From: Gnetum montanum
Lineage: Eukaryota; Streptophyta; Gnetopsida; Gnetales; Gnetaceae
Length of the DNA: 64,000 bases
NCBI GenBank assembly: GCA_015680685.1
Contig: MNCI01020673.1
Coordinates: forward strand, 247,783-311,782
Reading direction: 5' to 3'
Shown here piece by piece: positions 45,672 to 56,662 of the stretch. Under the pieces are notes generated by a model that worked only from the letters and a program-made list of their open reading frames with translations, was not told where the DNA came from and ran no database searches. Numbering within the stretch: position 1 is the stretch's first letter; each line of letters opens with the position of its first letter. The position numbers and the translations under genes are program-made.

Positions 45672-46691
45672 TGATGAGCATCAATAAGTCACATCGATAG
45701 GCCCTTGTTGATGTGGCCTCTTTGATAGGCCCTCATTGATGTAGCCTTATCAACAAGCCCTTGTCGATAGGGTCCCATTTACATGGTGTTGCCTTGTTGA
45801 TGGGGCTGTGTCGACGTAGCATTTACCATGTTGATGGGGCCCCGTTTATGGGGTTGCATTAACATAGCATTTGCTACATTGATGGGGCCTCATAGACGTA
45901 GCCCTAGAGCAAAAACTATAAATACAAGCTCCCTGGCCATGTTTTTGAGGAGAATTCATAGTAGTAGTAGAGTTTTTTCATTTTTTACATTTGGAAGTTA
46001 GAATATTTTCTTAAGTTCCTGTAGTAGGAGTCATTGAGTGTACAGATCTTTATTTGAACATTATTATACCTAAGCATGACAATGTGTATGGCAATAAAGA
46101 CAAGCTTTTTGATAAACTTTGTAGCATTCTAGATAGCTTAAATGCTCTATTTATGCATTGATTATCTTTATTAAATATTTAATCAATTAAGCTAAATTAG
46201 ACTTTAATCAAATAAGATAAATATATTAAGTACATAAATACGACTACTTTGAGCATAACACATATTCACGTGTTAATCCTAGTAGCATTATTGCTTGATG
46301 TGCCTAGTAGCGTAGTGCTTGGTAACCTAGCAGTGGATATGTGGGTTCAAGACCTGTACAGAAAGTGGGATCAAATGCTTATGTTAGGACTAATTAAAGA
46401 TTAGTTAGTTAGCCAAACTAAATTAGTTATGAAATTACTTCATATCTTTCTTTAAGCACCAAAGAATATAAAACGCAAAATAATAAAAATCATATGTCTC
46501 AATTACACTTAACCATACCATTATGCTTCACAAGTGTAATCGGGAAGATAATGAATGACCTTAGGGTGAGGTTTTCTTTTTAGAAGACTAGTGTACCAAA
46601 AACTATAAAGTCCACAAAATTCAACTAGATCATGCATAAATGCTTTGTGATTTGTATGGTTGAGCATAGGGATAACTTTGATCACTCATCA
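45672..46691 (+). repeat. 3' LTR of element C (1020 bp)
   Basis: TGATGAGCATC...CTCATCA. It is about 143 bp longer than the 5' LTR. The extra length lies in U3 (45.69-45.91 kb), where TTGATG-GGGCC and GTAGC words are repeated more often. TATA word CTATAAATA near 45918. Confidence 0.88.
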
Positions 46692-46696
46692 CCTAT

Positions 46697-47110
46697 CTTG
46701 TACCATTGTTGAAGTAGGTAAAGTGTAGAGCATTGTTGTACCTATTTAGTGTAAAAGTAAGATTGGGAAAGGAAAGTTGAAGTTGTCTAGATCTACAATT
46801 AATTACTACAGCAGCTATTACTAACCAAGGTCTACCTAATATAATAGGAAAAAAATCAAGATCTTTTAATTCCAAAACAACAAATTTAATTGGGTATTTT
46901 CCTTTTTCTACCTCAATTATTAAGTCCTCTACTATTACTATGGGTTTTACATATGAACCATCAGCTAATGATATTGTCATGTTTACTCCTTTGATATCTT
47001 GTATATCAAGTGACCTAGCCTTTTGAAGAGGCATGATATTAATGCTGGCTCCTAAATCCAATAAGGCATTTTTAATTACTTGGTCATTTATTTTGATTGG
47101 GATGGTAGGG
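46697..47110 (-). pseudogene. Element X protease
   Basis: Minus-strand frame of 122 residues starting MDLGASINIMPLQKARSLD. It has a middle ADGSYVKPIVIVEDLIIEV and a closing FFPIILGRPWL. The DLGASIN box and the spacing to ILGRP fit the Athila/Tat protease, where DLG is usual. It ends NGTR and stop, next to the element C insertion. Confidence 0.85.
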
Positions 47111-48884
47111 ACTTCATGATCTTGCTATTTTGGAATCTCATGATTTTGTATAAGTTGAGAAAGATTGTCAACCAAATAAACCGATTTAGGAATTTTTTCC
47201 TTTCTTCTCCTAGTGCATAAGTCCCTTAAGTATTTGGTGTAAAGACATGTGTCTTTTAGTGCTTGTTCTAAAGGGATATGCAAATACAATTCCCTAACCA
47301 TTTTTTCAAGATGGGCTTTAGTTGTAAAATACTCTTGTAATCATTTAGGGAAAGGAGGTAAAACTAGTTGCCTAGAGAGTAATGACTATTCTTTTTTCCT
47401 AGCTGGTTGATCTTCCTCATTTACTATTTATGGCTGAATTCCTTCTTGTGTCCCTATCTCCTAAAATCTCACATTCTTTTGGGATTTAGGTTCAACTATT
47501 TTTCCACTCCTTGTAGTGATGGAATATAATTGCTCTTTACCCTTTCTTTAAGATGTAGGATTTGGTTCAAGTTGGGAAGGTAATTCATTTTTCGTTAAGT
47601 CCTAAAATATCACTTTGAGTTTCACTCATGCATTTTCTACTTTCTTCTATGAAGGAAGTAAGGCCTTGGATGAGTTTATCCAATTGTTCATTAGTTGGAT
47701 TCTTAAATGATCTAAAGTTATTTTGAGGATATTGTTATTGATAAAATGGTCTTTGAGGAAAGTGCATTGTTGGTTGGCTTTTAAATTTTTGAAAAGCCTT
47801 TACTGACACTTGCATTTTCTCTTGATATTAGAACAAGGCTAGGTAGGTTGTTTGGTCATGTTGGGGATTTCCACAAATGTTGCACATTTCTCCTTAAATT
47901 CCATGAGCCTGTTTTTTAATTAATCATGTCAACTCATCTACTTTTTTATTTAACTATTTTGTTTGTTGAGTCATGCCTTGCATAATATTGGGTTTTGGCC
48001 CATGTTTACTTTGATCTGCTAATGAATCTATGATTCTCCAACCATCTTCTAGGGTTACATTAAAATATTTCCTTCACATGTAAAGTCGACATTTTGCCTA
48101 CAATAAGGTAATAAGCCTTCTACAAAGATTTGAATTAATTGATGGCATGGGAATCCATGGTTTAGATATTTTACTCGTAATCCTTTAAATCTATCAAAGG
48201 TACTCTCATAGTCTTCATCCTTATGTTGCATAAAACTCATTAATTTTTTCCTTAATGAATACAACCTATCATTAGAAAGAAATCTTTGTAGAAAAGCATT
48301 CTTATATTCATCCCATGAACTAATTTGTGTTCTAAGGGTTTCTAGCCAAAAATTAGCTTTGTCCTTTAAGGTTGATTTAAAGGTAATCATCTTAGTTTTA
48401 TCCCCACTTTGAGGTGCTAACATGGCTAATGTTATTTCAAATTCTCTTATGCAGGTAATTAGATCCTCATCATTTATTCCTTTAAAGATAGGTAATAAAT
48501 GAATATGTTTAACCTATACATATCTTCATTACGAGAAAACTAATGATCCCTGAGGTATATGGATGTTTTTTAATTCAATAAGTCCCTAAGGGTCTGTCCT
48601 AGATAGGGTTGACCAATTGGAACATTGGAACTCAAACTACCAAAGGAGAGAAGAATTGAACCTAAGGAAAATGGGGGAGGTGTATGATGTGAAGATGATC
48701 CCATCGTGTAAGTAGAGGTTACTATTAGGGTTACTATAGGATTTGGTATAGAAATAAAGACTAGTGATGGAGTTTGTAAATTCAAAGTACTCATTGGTTG
48801 GGTAATTCCTTTAATTGTGATCACATGAATTGATATTGGGATAATACTTAGATTTTGAAACCTTGCCCTTGTAGTTGAACTCAT
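47111..48884 (-). pseudogene. Element X gag
   Basis: The ATG at 48884 opens MSSTTRARFQN. A capsid core of the retrotransposon Gag family is clear in the 122-residue frame 48423-48055 (KANFWLETLRTQISSWDEYK, then FLQRFL). A zinc knuckle remnant, CNICGNPQH, is near 47890-47865, with the last Cys missing. Stops and at least one shift separate the parts. The protease follows downstream at 47061. Confidence 0.82.
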
Positions 48885-49015
48885 GGTTGTAGTTGGAATA
48901 TCAAACAGAGGATTAAAAAATATGAAAAATTATGTTGTGTTTTTTTCTTTGGGATTTTGTGTTGTCAAAGGAGAAGAAAAATCAAATCTTGATTGTATTG
49001 GTTTCTCTTAATCTT
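48885..49015 (-). other. Element X leader
   Basis: Noncoding sequence before the X gag ATG. No PBS can be fixed; element D begins at 49016, so X's 5' LTR is not adjacent. Confidence 0.45.
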
Positions 49016-49901
49016 TGATGAATGGAGAGGTACACCTACGCCCAACCATACAAATCACAAAGCATTCATGTGCAATCTGGTTGAATTTCGTGGACTTTAT
49101 AGCTTCTGGTACACTAGTCTTCTAGGCAGTGAACCTTGCCCTAAGGTTATTCATTATCTTCCCAATTACACTTATGAAGCACATGGTATTGTTAAGTGTA
49201 ATTGAGGCATATGATTTTCATAGTTTTATGTTTTATAGTCCTAGTGCTTAAATAGAGAGAAAGACAAGGCAATTTAATGGCTAATTTAATGTAACTAACC
49301 TACTAGTCTCTAGCTAGTCCTAACATAAGTATCTAGTCCCACTTTCTGTACATGTCGTGAATCCACGTATCCACTGCTGGGTTACCAAGTGCTACGCTAC
49401 TGGGCTTACCAAGTAATAACATTGTTGGGATTACTAAGCGAATACATGTTATGCTCGAAGCAATCGTACTTATGTATTTAATCTATCTAACTTATCCTTG
49501 CTTAGTTATCTTAATTATCTTAATTACTAGAAAATATTAAATAATTAATTAAAAACATTAAACGCATAAATGAAATATTTAATCTATTCAGAATGCTGCA
49601 AGGTTTATCAAAAAGCTCATCTTTATCATTGCACACACTGTCATGCTTAGGTACAACAATACTCAAATAAAGATCCATACACTCAATGACTCCTATTGCA
49701 GGCACTCGAGAGAAATATTCTAACTTTCAAATAAAAAAATTGCAAGAGCTTTGCTACTACTGAAATCTGATTACCGTAAATGCAGCTGGTGGATGCGTAT
49801 TTATAGCCAAAATGCAGATGTTATGTTGACGAGGCTTCATTAATGCATGGAACAATGCATCAATGAGTTCTTGTTGATGTAGCCAAAAATACGACTTATC
49901 A
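49016..49901 (-). repeat. 3' LTR of element D (886 bp, minus strand)
   Basis: On the minus strand it starts TGATAAGTCG after the tract TAGTTATGGGGGTA (49915-49902) and ends CATTCATCA. Its end region aligns closely with the reverse complement of C's LTR, sharing AACCATACAAATCACAAAGC. TATA box CTATAAATA at 49806-49798 (minus). Confidence 0.88.
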
Positions 49902-50141
49902 TACCCCCATAACTAAATGAAAATTCATCCTTGATTTCTTTTACAAAATTGGGAAGTTATGAGATTATTGACTGATCCTTCAACAAAAAAAAAGACTAAC
50001 TTGACAAAAATGGAGTGCCTAAGTGTACAGATCAATACATTACAAAAATTATGGTGTTCATGACACAAAATTGAACACCATGACATGATTGTTCAAACTA
50101 GGACAACATGCCCTCTAATGACGTGAAGTTGATGATGAAGA

Positions 50142-52140
50142 TTAGACAATCCCAAGAGGTGGTGGCTCTTGAGATTCTAATGAACTTTCACTAGCTTCAG
50201 GTACATGTGATGGTTGAGGCTGCTGTGGTTGTCTTGCTACTATTACAACTTCTGGTGGAAGGTGAAAAGCATCTAGAAATGCTTTCATTTTTTCCTTCTT
50301 AATTTTAGGATTGTGCATTTTCCATGTAGCTTTGCCAATGTGGGTCAGAAGAAGCACATCCCAAGAACATGGAATTGTTGGAAAGAGCTCCTTTGTGTTG
50401 ATAACTAGGTAGTGAATTGTTTGTATTCAATGTCAAACACTCTGACTACATCTTTTAGCTCCTGGTAATCATTCATTCTTTTTGCTAAGTTCTTAATAGT
50501 TGATCATTGATCTATGAATTGTGCTCTGAGAACTTTGAGTTTAGCATTTGCAGTCTCAAGCTTCTGCTTGGTGTCTTTATGGTGCTTGAAGTCTACCTCA
50601 TATATCAAATATGAGCTAGCCACTTGTTTTTCCAACTTTGACTATGACCATATGGTAGTCAGCATTGCTAAGTTCACATAATGAAGATTGACCAACTCCA
50701 TATATTCTTTCATCTCCTCTATTTGCAACTCCTTTAGACGGATCTCTGCTTTGTTGTAGGCATCAATCCCATCAATGATGGGCTGCCATAATTTTCCTCC
50801 TTATTGAAGTTGTTAGAGAGATTCATTTACTTTTCCCTTTACCATCTGGATGTGCTTCTCATTTACTTCCTTTTGTAAGACAACCTAGTTTCTATAGTGA
50901 TTTTTAACTTTTTCAAACTTCAAAGCTTCATTTTTCCAAGTAGTAATCTCAATAGTAGACTTATGGCATAAGGAAAAAACTTCTTCCATAGATAAATTCT
51001 AATTTTCTATAGCCAATTTCCTTAATTCAATATTCACCCTAGCTAGCTACTCCTGCTGTTGATAAATGAATTCCTAGATTTGTTATTTTTGGGCATTAGC
51101 ATTGCACATGCGATGATTTTCTGTCGCTAGTGATTCATTTTCCTGACACATCTAAACCAAGTCCTTCTAAACTAAATATGTATTTGCTTCTACTATGGAC
51201 TAGTTGAAGATGGTCGTTACCACTTCCTCTTCAGCTTTCTTGAATCATTCTTGAAGCTATTGGAAAACTTCATCTTTAGTTATTACCAGGATGAGGAGTG
51301 TGAGATTAGCAAGATAGGCACGTAATTTGGCAACCTTCATGGCTAAGCATTGATTCTGTGCTTGAGCTGTTTCAGGTTGCCCCTCCAAGATGATGCATTT
51401 GCCCTTTGCTTTGAGCAACTTCAACTAGGTTGTGGTGATGTTATCTAGAAAATCAAAGATATTCAGAATTGATTACCTAATCCCTACTAGTTGATCCAAT
51501 AATTCTTCATGTTAAGCTATATTCAATTTTTTGTTGACCATGCCTACGGATGTCTACACATCTCGAAGTGTAGATGCATCTAGGATAGATGCTGCAAGTA
51601 CATTAAGTGCTTTGGTAATGCGGTCAGCAACTACTTCAACTATAGTCTCTTGTCCTTGGTGCTACATCACCAATACAATGGCCTCGTCACCTTCCTCCAA
51701 ATGCATTGAGAAGGAGGTGACATTCCTAGAGATTTCTAGGAATAAATGGTGTTGTGATAATGACATTGTTACCTCTCAAGCATTAGGATTAGATCTTGTG
51801 GGCAACTGCATTCTTTGGATAGAGAATATTGGCCCATCCCTTTCCATGTGGTTAATTGTTCAAACCACCTCATTAAGGTGACTCATTAACGGTCGATACA
51901 CAGATGGGTCTACACTACTCATCCTTGGAGGTTGCTCCTACTCATGCAAGTGTTGCTCTTGAATTTCATGCAAGCACTCAATGGTTGCGTGGGTTTCCAG
52001 CATTGTTTCTTGAGCATGTTCTTTAATTAACAACTCTTCTTTTGTATCATAAGATGCTGGTCTTATGGTACTCTGAGTTGTTGTAGAATATTCTGCATCT
52101 TCATTTCTTTGATTCATATTGATATGAATTCCTTTCAATT
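50142..52140 (-). pseudogene. Accessory ORF of element D, C-terminal part
   Basis: Minus strand. A part with EEQLHE-like and SSVDPSVYRPLMSHLNEVV segments near 51890 is shared with C (FIYRPVMSHLNAVA). A Gln/Glu/Lys-rich coiled-coil region with many stops runs from about 51.5 to 50.4 kb. The uninterrupted end frame 50357-50142 has PEVVIVARQPQQPQPSHV and the tail QEPPPLGIV. The tail matches EEPPPPGTT of element A. The N-terminal half lies beyond the caulimovirid. Confidence 0.62.
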
Positions 52141-52326
52141 TTTTTCTAGCTTCCTCAGCAATTTTTTTACATTTTTTTCTTCTAATCTTCTCATCTTTCT
52201 TTTATATCTTCCCTTATGACTATGGCTAATTTTTGGAGGAGAAGATGAGGATGGAATTTGATTAGAAGATTGTTGAGATGATGGAGGAGATTGAGGTGGA
52301 TCTGATGGTTTTGGATGTTTAGGCAT
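52135..52326 (-). other. Pro/Ser/Lys-rich 63-residue frame, unassigned
   Basis: Minus-strand frame starting MPKHPKPSDPPQSPPSS and ending in a strongly basic stretch. It matches neither the A nor the C accessory ORF at this place. It may be an inverted fragment of the neighbouring caulimovirid or chance. The D/caulimovirid boundary falls within about 52.0-52.4 kb. Confidence 0.3.
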
Positions 52327-52398
52327 CCAAATTTGAGTTTAATATCTCATATCCTTTTTAATATCTTCTAACATTTTTACTTCTAATAATACAATGTC

Positions 52399-53843
52399 TG
52401 CAAAAAGGTCAACATCAAAAGAAAATTAATTTAATTCAAAAAAATAAATTGAATGAACAATTTTATGAATATATTTTTGACGATGAAATACAATATAATC
52501 TAGAGAATGATATGGTCTATCAATCTCAAGAAGATTATAATATTTATTCTCCAGCATCTCCTTCTTCGAAAAAAGATTAGCCAACTTTCCATGAGGGGGA
52601 AGGCTCTACCCATTTTCGCACTTCAGATGATTCAGAATCTGATGAATATTTGTATTATGCAAATAATATGAATCATATGAGGTCTTGACCATGTAAAAAG
52701 TCATCCAAAAGAGGCACATTTGGAGGTTGCAAACCTTTAGAATATACTTATTGTACACCCTGGATACCATCACCAACACCGTTGTTACCTAATCCATATG
52801 AATAACAATTAGATGACTAGATAAAAAATATTTAAAAAGAAATTAGTATATTAAAAGAAAAATTAAAAAAAAAATACTCCTTTAGATAATATAGCAAAAT
52901 ATATGCAAATAGAAAATATGATAGGTAAAAAGAAAGAAGAATATAAAAAACTTAGACAAGTAAAAAGAGATCAAGATATATTCTTAGATGCTTAACCTAA
53001 TTATTTTATGGAAGACATAGAAGAAGAGTTCAAAGAATATATATACAGTAGCATGAAAAGGGAAAATAAGTAGAAAGCATAATTTCACAGCAAAAGGAAC
53101 CACAGGAAGATCCATATTTTCTAGATATATTAGACAAGGTTGATAAATCCATATGATTAAGCAATTACAACAATTTATGAAATGGGCTGAACAAGAAATA
53201 GAGCAATTGCAATAAGAAGAGGAAAGTGAACAAAAAAAAACAATATGAAATAGAATTAAAGGTTAATCATCCCATTTCTATTAATATGAATAAAGGAAAA
53301 CCTTTACAAGTACCTGTCTATACTTTCTGGATTAAATTAGAAGGATTTAAACATTATCCTATAGATACCTTAATAGACTCTAGTGCTGAAGTATCAGTGG
53401 CAAGAAAAGGTATCATCCCTGAGTATCTGTGGAAAGAAAGAAAACTATTTATTGTTAGCTTTGATAAATTAGATAAGAAAATTATAAAAGATACAAAATT
53501 ACCCATAAAAACACCATTAGGAGATATAATCTATTTTGACATTAATTAAATAAATTGGCTAGGATATGATATGATAATTGGTGTAGATAATCTTAGTAAA
53601 TTTGAACCATATCAAATTACTAAAGATAAGGTCTATATTAGTAAATATGTTTATGAAAGAAAATTTTATCCATTAACAAGGTTTGACCATCATGAGTCTA
53701 AACCTATAAAAACAACTAATTGGGTGATTAATCAAATCCATTAGAAACAAGATGATTTTCAACAAATCAAACAAAAAATATTAACAGTAGCCAATGAAGA
53801 CCCTGCAGCATTCAAACATATAAAGGAACACTGGTGTCATATA
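52399..53843 (+). pseudogene. Caulimovirid capsid-like and protease region
   Basis: Frame 3 reads MSAKRSTSKEN, then a stop, then an acidic segment with DSESDEYLYYANNMNHMRS near 52631. A KKSSKRGTFGGCKPLEYTYC segment near 52698 follows. The 107-residue open frame 53226-53549 holds a retropepsin with LIDSSAEVSVARKGIIPE. The catalytic Asp is kept, but the Gly of the usual D-S/T-G is Ser. No complete CCHC finger of the caulimovirid coat protein was found. Several stops interrupt the region. Confidence 0.65.
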
Positions 53844-53846
53844 GAT

Positions 53847-54539
53847 TTGTTGGATAATGTGAAAGTAAAAGTTAAAGCTCACCATATTGTAATGAGTCTA
53901 GAATTAAGAGAAAAATGTGATGTAGAAATTAAAAAATTATTAGAAAAATGTTTTATTACACCTAGCATTAGTATGTTTGCTTGCACAACATTCTATGTGA
54001 ACAAAAGGGCAGAATTAACTAGAGGTAAGAAAAGGTTAGTAATAAACTACAAACCTTTAAATGAAATAAGTAAACCTGTACAACATCCAATACCCTCAAA
54101 AGATGACCTTTTTCAAAGACTTAAAAACACTCACATTTACTCTAAATTTGACTTAAAATCAGGCTTCTGGAAAATCCAGAGTTACCCTGAAGATAAGTGG
54201 AAGACAGCTTTTACTGTACTCAGTGAATTATTCCAATGGAATGTTTTACCATTTGGAATTAAGATAGCACCCTCTATTTTCCAACAGTGTATGGATAAAA
54301 TATTTAAAGAATATAATTTTATCTTAGTTTATATTGATGACATTTTAATTATGTCTAAAAATGTGCAACAACACCTGGATCACTTACATAAATTTTATAA
54401 TCTGGTGTATCAAAATGATTTAGTATTATCACCCTCAGAAAAAAAGATAGAAATTGGGGTAAAAATAATAAAATTTCTTAGAATGAAAATTACACATGGT
54501 AAGATTCATCTGCAAGACCATATTCTAACAGCCATTTAG
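53847..54539 (+). pseudogene. Caulimovirid reverse transcriptase
   Basis: A 230-residue uninterrupted stretch in the same frame as the protease. RT blocks in order: LVINYKPLNEISKPVQHPIP; FSKFD-type YSKFDLKSGFW; FQWNVLPFGIKIAPSIFQQ; catalytic LVYIDDILIMS. It ends with a stop after the QDHILTAI segment, where RNase H should continue. The RT fold and YIDD box look complete. Old integrated copy with no route to expression visible. Confidence 0.88.
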
Positions 54540-54745
54540 AATTTTCCTGATGAATTTTGCAAGACCATATTACACATGGGAAGCATAATGCTCTAGCAGA
54601 TTTCTTGACTAGAGAATTTCATGTTTCAATTAATGTGTTTTGTGTCTGTACAAATTTACTAATCCAAGAAGGATGGCAAAGGCGTTTCAGTAGAAGATTG
54701 CATGGTTGTACTATTACCAATAATTATCTTAATTTTTTAAAATAA
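54540..54745 (+). pseudogene. Caulimovirid RNase H remnant
   Basis: Frame 2 reads HGKHNALADFLTREF, the conserved end of caulimovirid RNase H, only about 60 bp after the RT end. About 100 residues of RNase H are missing in between. The 13-bp word GCAAGACCATATT occurs on both sides (54512 and 54559). Confidence 0.7.
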
Positions 54746-55365
54746 AAAAGGTTTAGAACTGACCATATGTTTCAATGGAATCAGTTTTGTAATATTAATA
54801 AGAGTCTCCATGTCTGGACTGGTGTCACCTGTGCATCATATGGAAAGTGTCAATTCAATGGTTCCTGGGAAAAAGTAGCCCTAAAAACCTTAGTTAATTT
54901 TAGGAATTTTGATTTTGAACATGTTTACTCAAAGTCCATCCATAATTGGCCTCTCTACCATCCAAATCCATTTCATGTTTATCACATTAACTTTGATTCT
55001 GGTTGTAGACAACATGAATCTTTTCAGGTATGATGGAATAAATTTGGTTGCACTTACGTAGTATTTTCCTGAAGGTTTTCCAAGAAATTTAATCAGAACC
55101 ATCTAGCAAGAAGATCATGGAGGATTACTGTATCTCACTCATATACAGTCTCTAGCATGACATTTACTGCACAAAGAAATAGATGCTCCTGCTTATTTTT
55201 TGGCATCAACTTTCAGCCATCGTCTTGATTTCCAAAACTTGTGGGCCTCTGCATGGTATCAAGACATTTACACAGCAACAGATGTCAACATCCTTGAGCA
55301 CTGTATAAGAAATGGATGTTATCCATTGACTCTAGAAATGTATCATCTCAATCCAAAATATCGCT
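54746..55365 (+). other. Region after the caulimovirid RNase H, unassigned
   Basis: The frames 54767-55033 and onward read as protein-like segments (FQWNQFCNINKSLHVWTG; ASTFSHRLDFQNLWASAWYQ), broken by stops. They may be a downstream caulimovirid ORF, but no family can be named. It ends where D's accessory ORF resumes on the minus strand. Confidence 0.4.
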
Positions 55366-56205
55366 GACTTAGGGAACTTGGTGGGGTTTTCCTTCCATGT
55401 TCATTTTTTTGAAGCATTTTTTGATCTCTAAATAGATCAGTTGTGGAAGATTTACATGAAATATCTTGCTTAGAGTGGCACATGCTTGAGTAGAAAAGAT
55501 GGTCACCTTGCTTGGCCTCATCGCTAGATTGAGGTGATAAGCCACTATCTTGAAGTAGATACGCTTCGCTGGTGTGAGCATGCCAAAATCCTTACGATTA
55601 ACCCCGTAACATTGTCAAGTCCATTTCGTTTTGGCCTCATGGTCACCTTTTGTTGATAGCTTTGTGAACTATGTCTCAATATTAGGCAACCTTAATGCCT
55701 ACACGATAGCCTTGGCCAAGTAGGATACATGAATATCCTTGATTTTTAATGTGGACCCCAATCTTTTGTTGTTCTAGAAGAGATATGTCTATCCCATGTA
55801 CAAATTCTCACTAGAGGTGATGACTGACCACATGGGAGAGGTTTGTAATTATGTTTTGACTTCTGCTAGAGCTTTCTCTAAAAATGACCCAAAGTTTAGT
55901 TCTTGAAGAACTAAGCATTGAATCTCTTAAGATATAATGATGTCAAGGCAAGTTTGAGTTAAAGTAACTTCAAGCTTTGGCATGGGTCCTGGTGCTTTCC
56001 CTCGCTATGATTGCTTTGTTAGCACTTCTTCTTCTGGAATCTATCAAATAGATTCCACTTTGGGCTCCTCACGAAGAGGTCTCATTACATGGATTCCCTT
56101 TGGTGGTTCTTGGGCTTGTTCTTGTTGGCCCCTTTTAGCTTTGGGTTATTTCTTCCTTGGTTGAGAGGGTTCTCTTTCTTGTGGTCGTTTCAATCTTGGT
56201 GCCAT
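55366..56205 (-). pseudogene. Accessory ORF of element D, N-terminal part
   Basis: The minus-strand ATG at 56205 opens MAPRLKRPQEREPSQP, next to an acceptor-like region ending TTGTGATTACAT. It contains LQELNFGSF near 55900 (C: LQELNFGPL). The 70-residue frame 55581-55369 holds LTPAKRIYFKIVAYHLN, matching LTLEERIYFKIGTYHIF of element A. It is cut by the caulimovirid at about 55365. Confidence 0.65.
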
Positions 56206-56662
56206 ATGTAATCACAACAAGACCATGGGTTACCAATTTTTTGTATAACATGAAATAATTGGGATACCTTTATCTCTTTAGGATAGTTCCACTTGGCTAA
56301 GTTGTGAGTATGGCTGATTTGATTACTTCAATCATTATTTTATTTATGTGTTATTGTTAATAAATCATCCTAGAGGATGTTGGAAGGGTTAACTCTCAAA
56401 AAAATTAATGTTTGTATATTGTTAAATTTATTAACCCTTTGGGGGAGTTAGAAAAATTTTCAAAAATTTCATTAGAAACCTTAAGGTTTGCGGTCCCCAC
56501 AATAAAGAGCTTATCTCCAGTACTTACAAGATTGAAGAACAGAGTGATTTGGAAAAATAGTTGAAAAGTTAAGGGCTTTGGAAGGTTTTGGGCTCTGAAA
56601 AATGGCAAAAACTCCCCTAGCATTATGAAGCAAATGATAAAAATTTCATAGTATACGACAGT
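56206..56662 (-). other. Leader of the element D accessory ORF
   Basis: The minus strand aligns with C 42.93-43.1 kb (AGCCCAAAACCTTCCAAAGC in both). It includes the region matching C's intron donor, here GGAGATAAGC. Element E is inserted at 56663, close to where the TATA box would be expected. Confidence 0.55.

Larger units (their letters stand above)
34058..46691 (+). mobile_element. Element C: full-length gypsy-type element with accessory ORF, decayed
   Basis: The largest family member here (about 12.6 kb). LTRs 34058-34934 and 45672-46691, PBS 34936-34953, gag, protease, RT, RNase H, integrase, noncoding block, internal promoter-like cluster, accessory ORF and PPT are all present in order. 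Flanks TTTAT and CCTAT agree at three of five bases, so the target duplication is eroded. It sits in the X protease-RT spacer. Many stops and frame changes make it inactive, yet it shows the complete module order of the family. Confidence 0.88.
14308..49015 (-). mobile_element. Element X: old Ty3/gypsy (Athila/Tat-like) element split by three insertions
   Basis: Four minus-strand pieces make one element when A, B and C are ignored: 17115 down to about 14308 (RT part, RNase H, integrase), 26398-25947 (N-terminal RT), 34057-33980 (spacer) and 49015-46697 (gag, protease). Domain order across the pieces is gag-PR-RT-RNase H-IN, with no overlap or gap of more than a few codons visible. No chromodomain follows the integrase. 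A VNGKRLK motif near its end and a DLGASIN protease box are typical of the Athila/Tat group. X's own LTRs were not found; the 5' one would lie right of 49015 and the 3' one near the copia insertion. Stops and frameshifts show it is dead. Confidence 0.85.
52390..55365 (+). mobile_element. Endogenous caulimovirid fragment (plant pararetrovirus), decayed
   Basis: A plus-strand polyprotein remnant inside minus-strand element D. It shows an acidic capsid-like region, a retropepsin, RT with YIDD and a short RNase H end, in the order of Caulimoviridae. The RT is much closer in style to petuvirus/florendovirus-like endogenous viruses than to the gypsy elements around it. No LTRs or target duplications are seen, as expected for this family. 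Stops, shifts and a missing RNase H middle show it is dead. The genus is not resolved. Confidence 0.8.
49016..56662 (-). mobile_element. Element D: gypsy-type element, 3' part, interrupted by a caulimovirid and cut by element E
   Basis: Reading down the minus strand: leader region of the accessory ORF (56662-56206), accessory ORF N-terminal part (56205 to about 55365), a plus-strand caulimovirid insert, the rest of the accessory ORF (about 52.1 kb to 50142), PPT and 3' LTR. Element E begins at 56663 immediately beyond. D's gag-pol and 5' LTR must lie right of E, outside the window. Confidence 0.8.
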
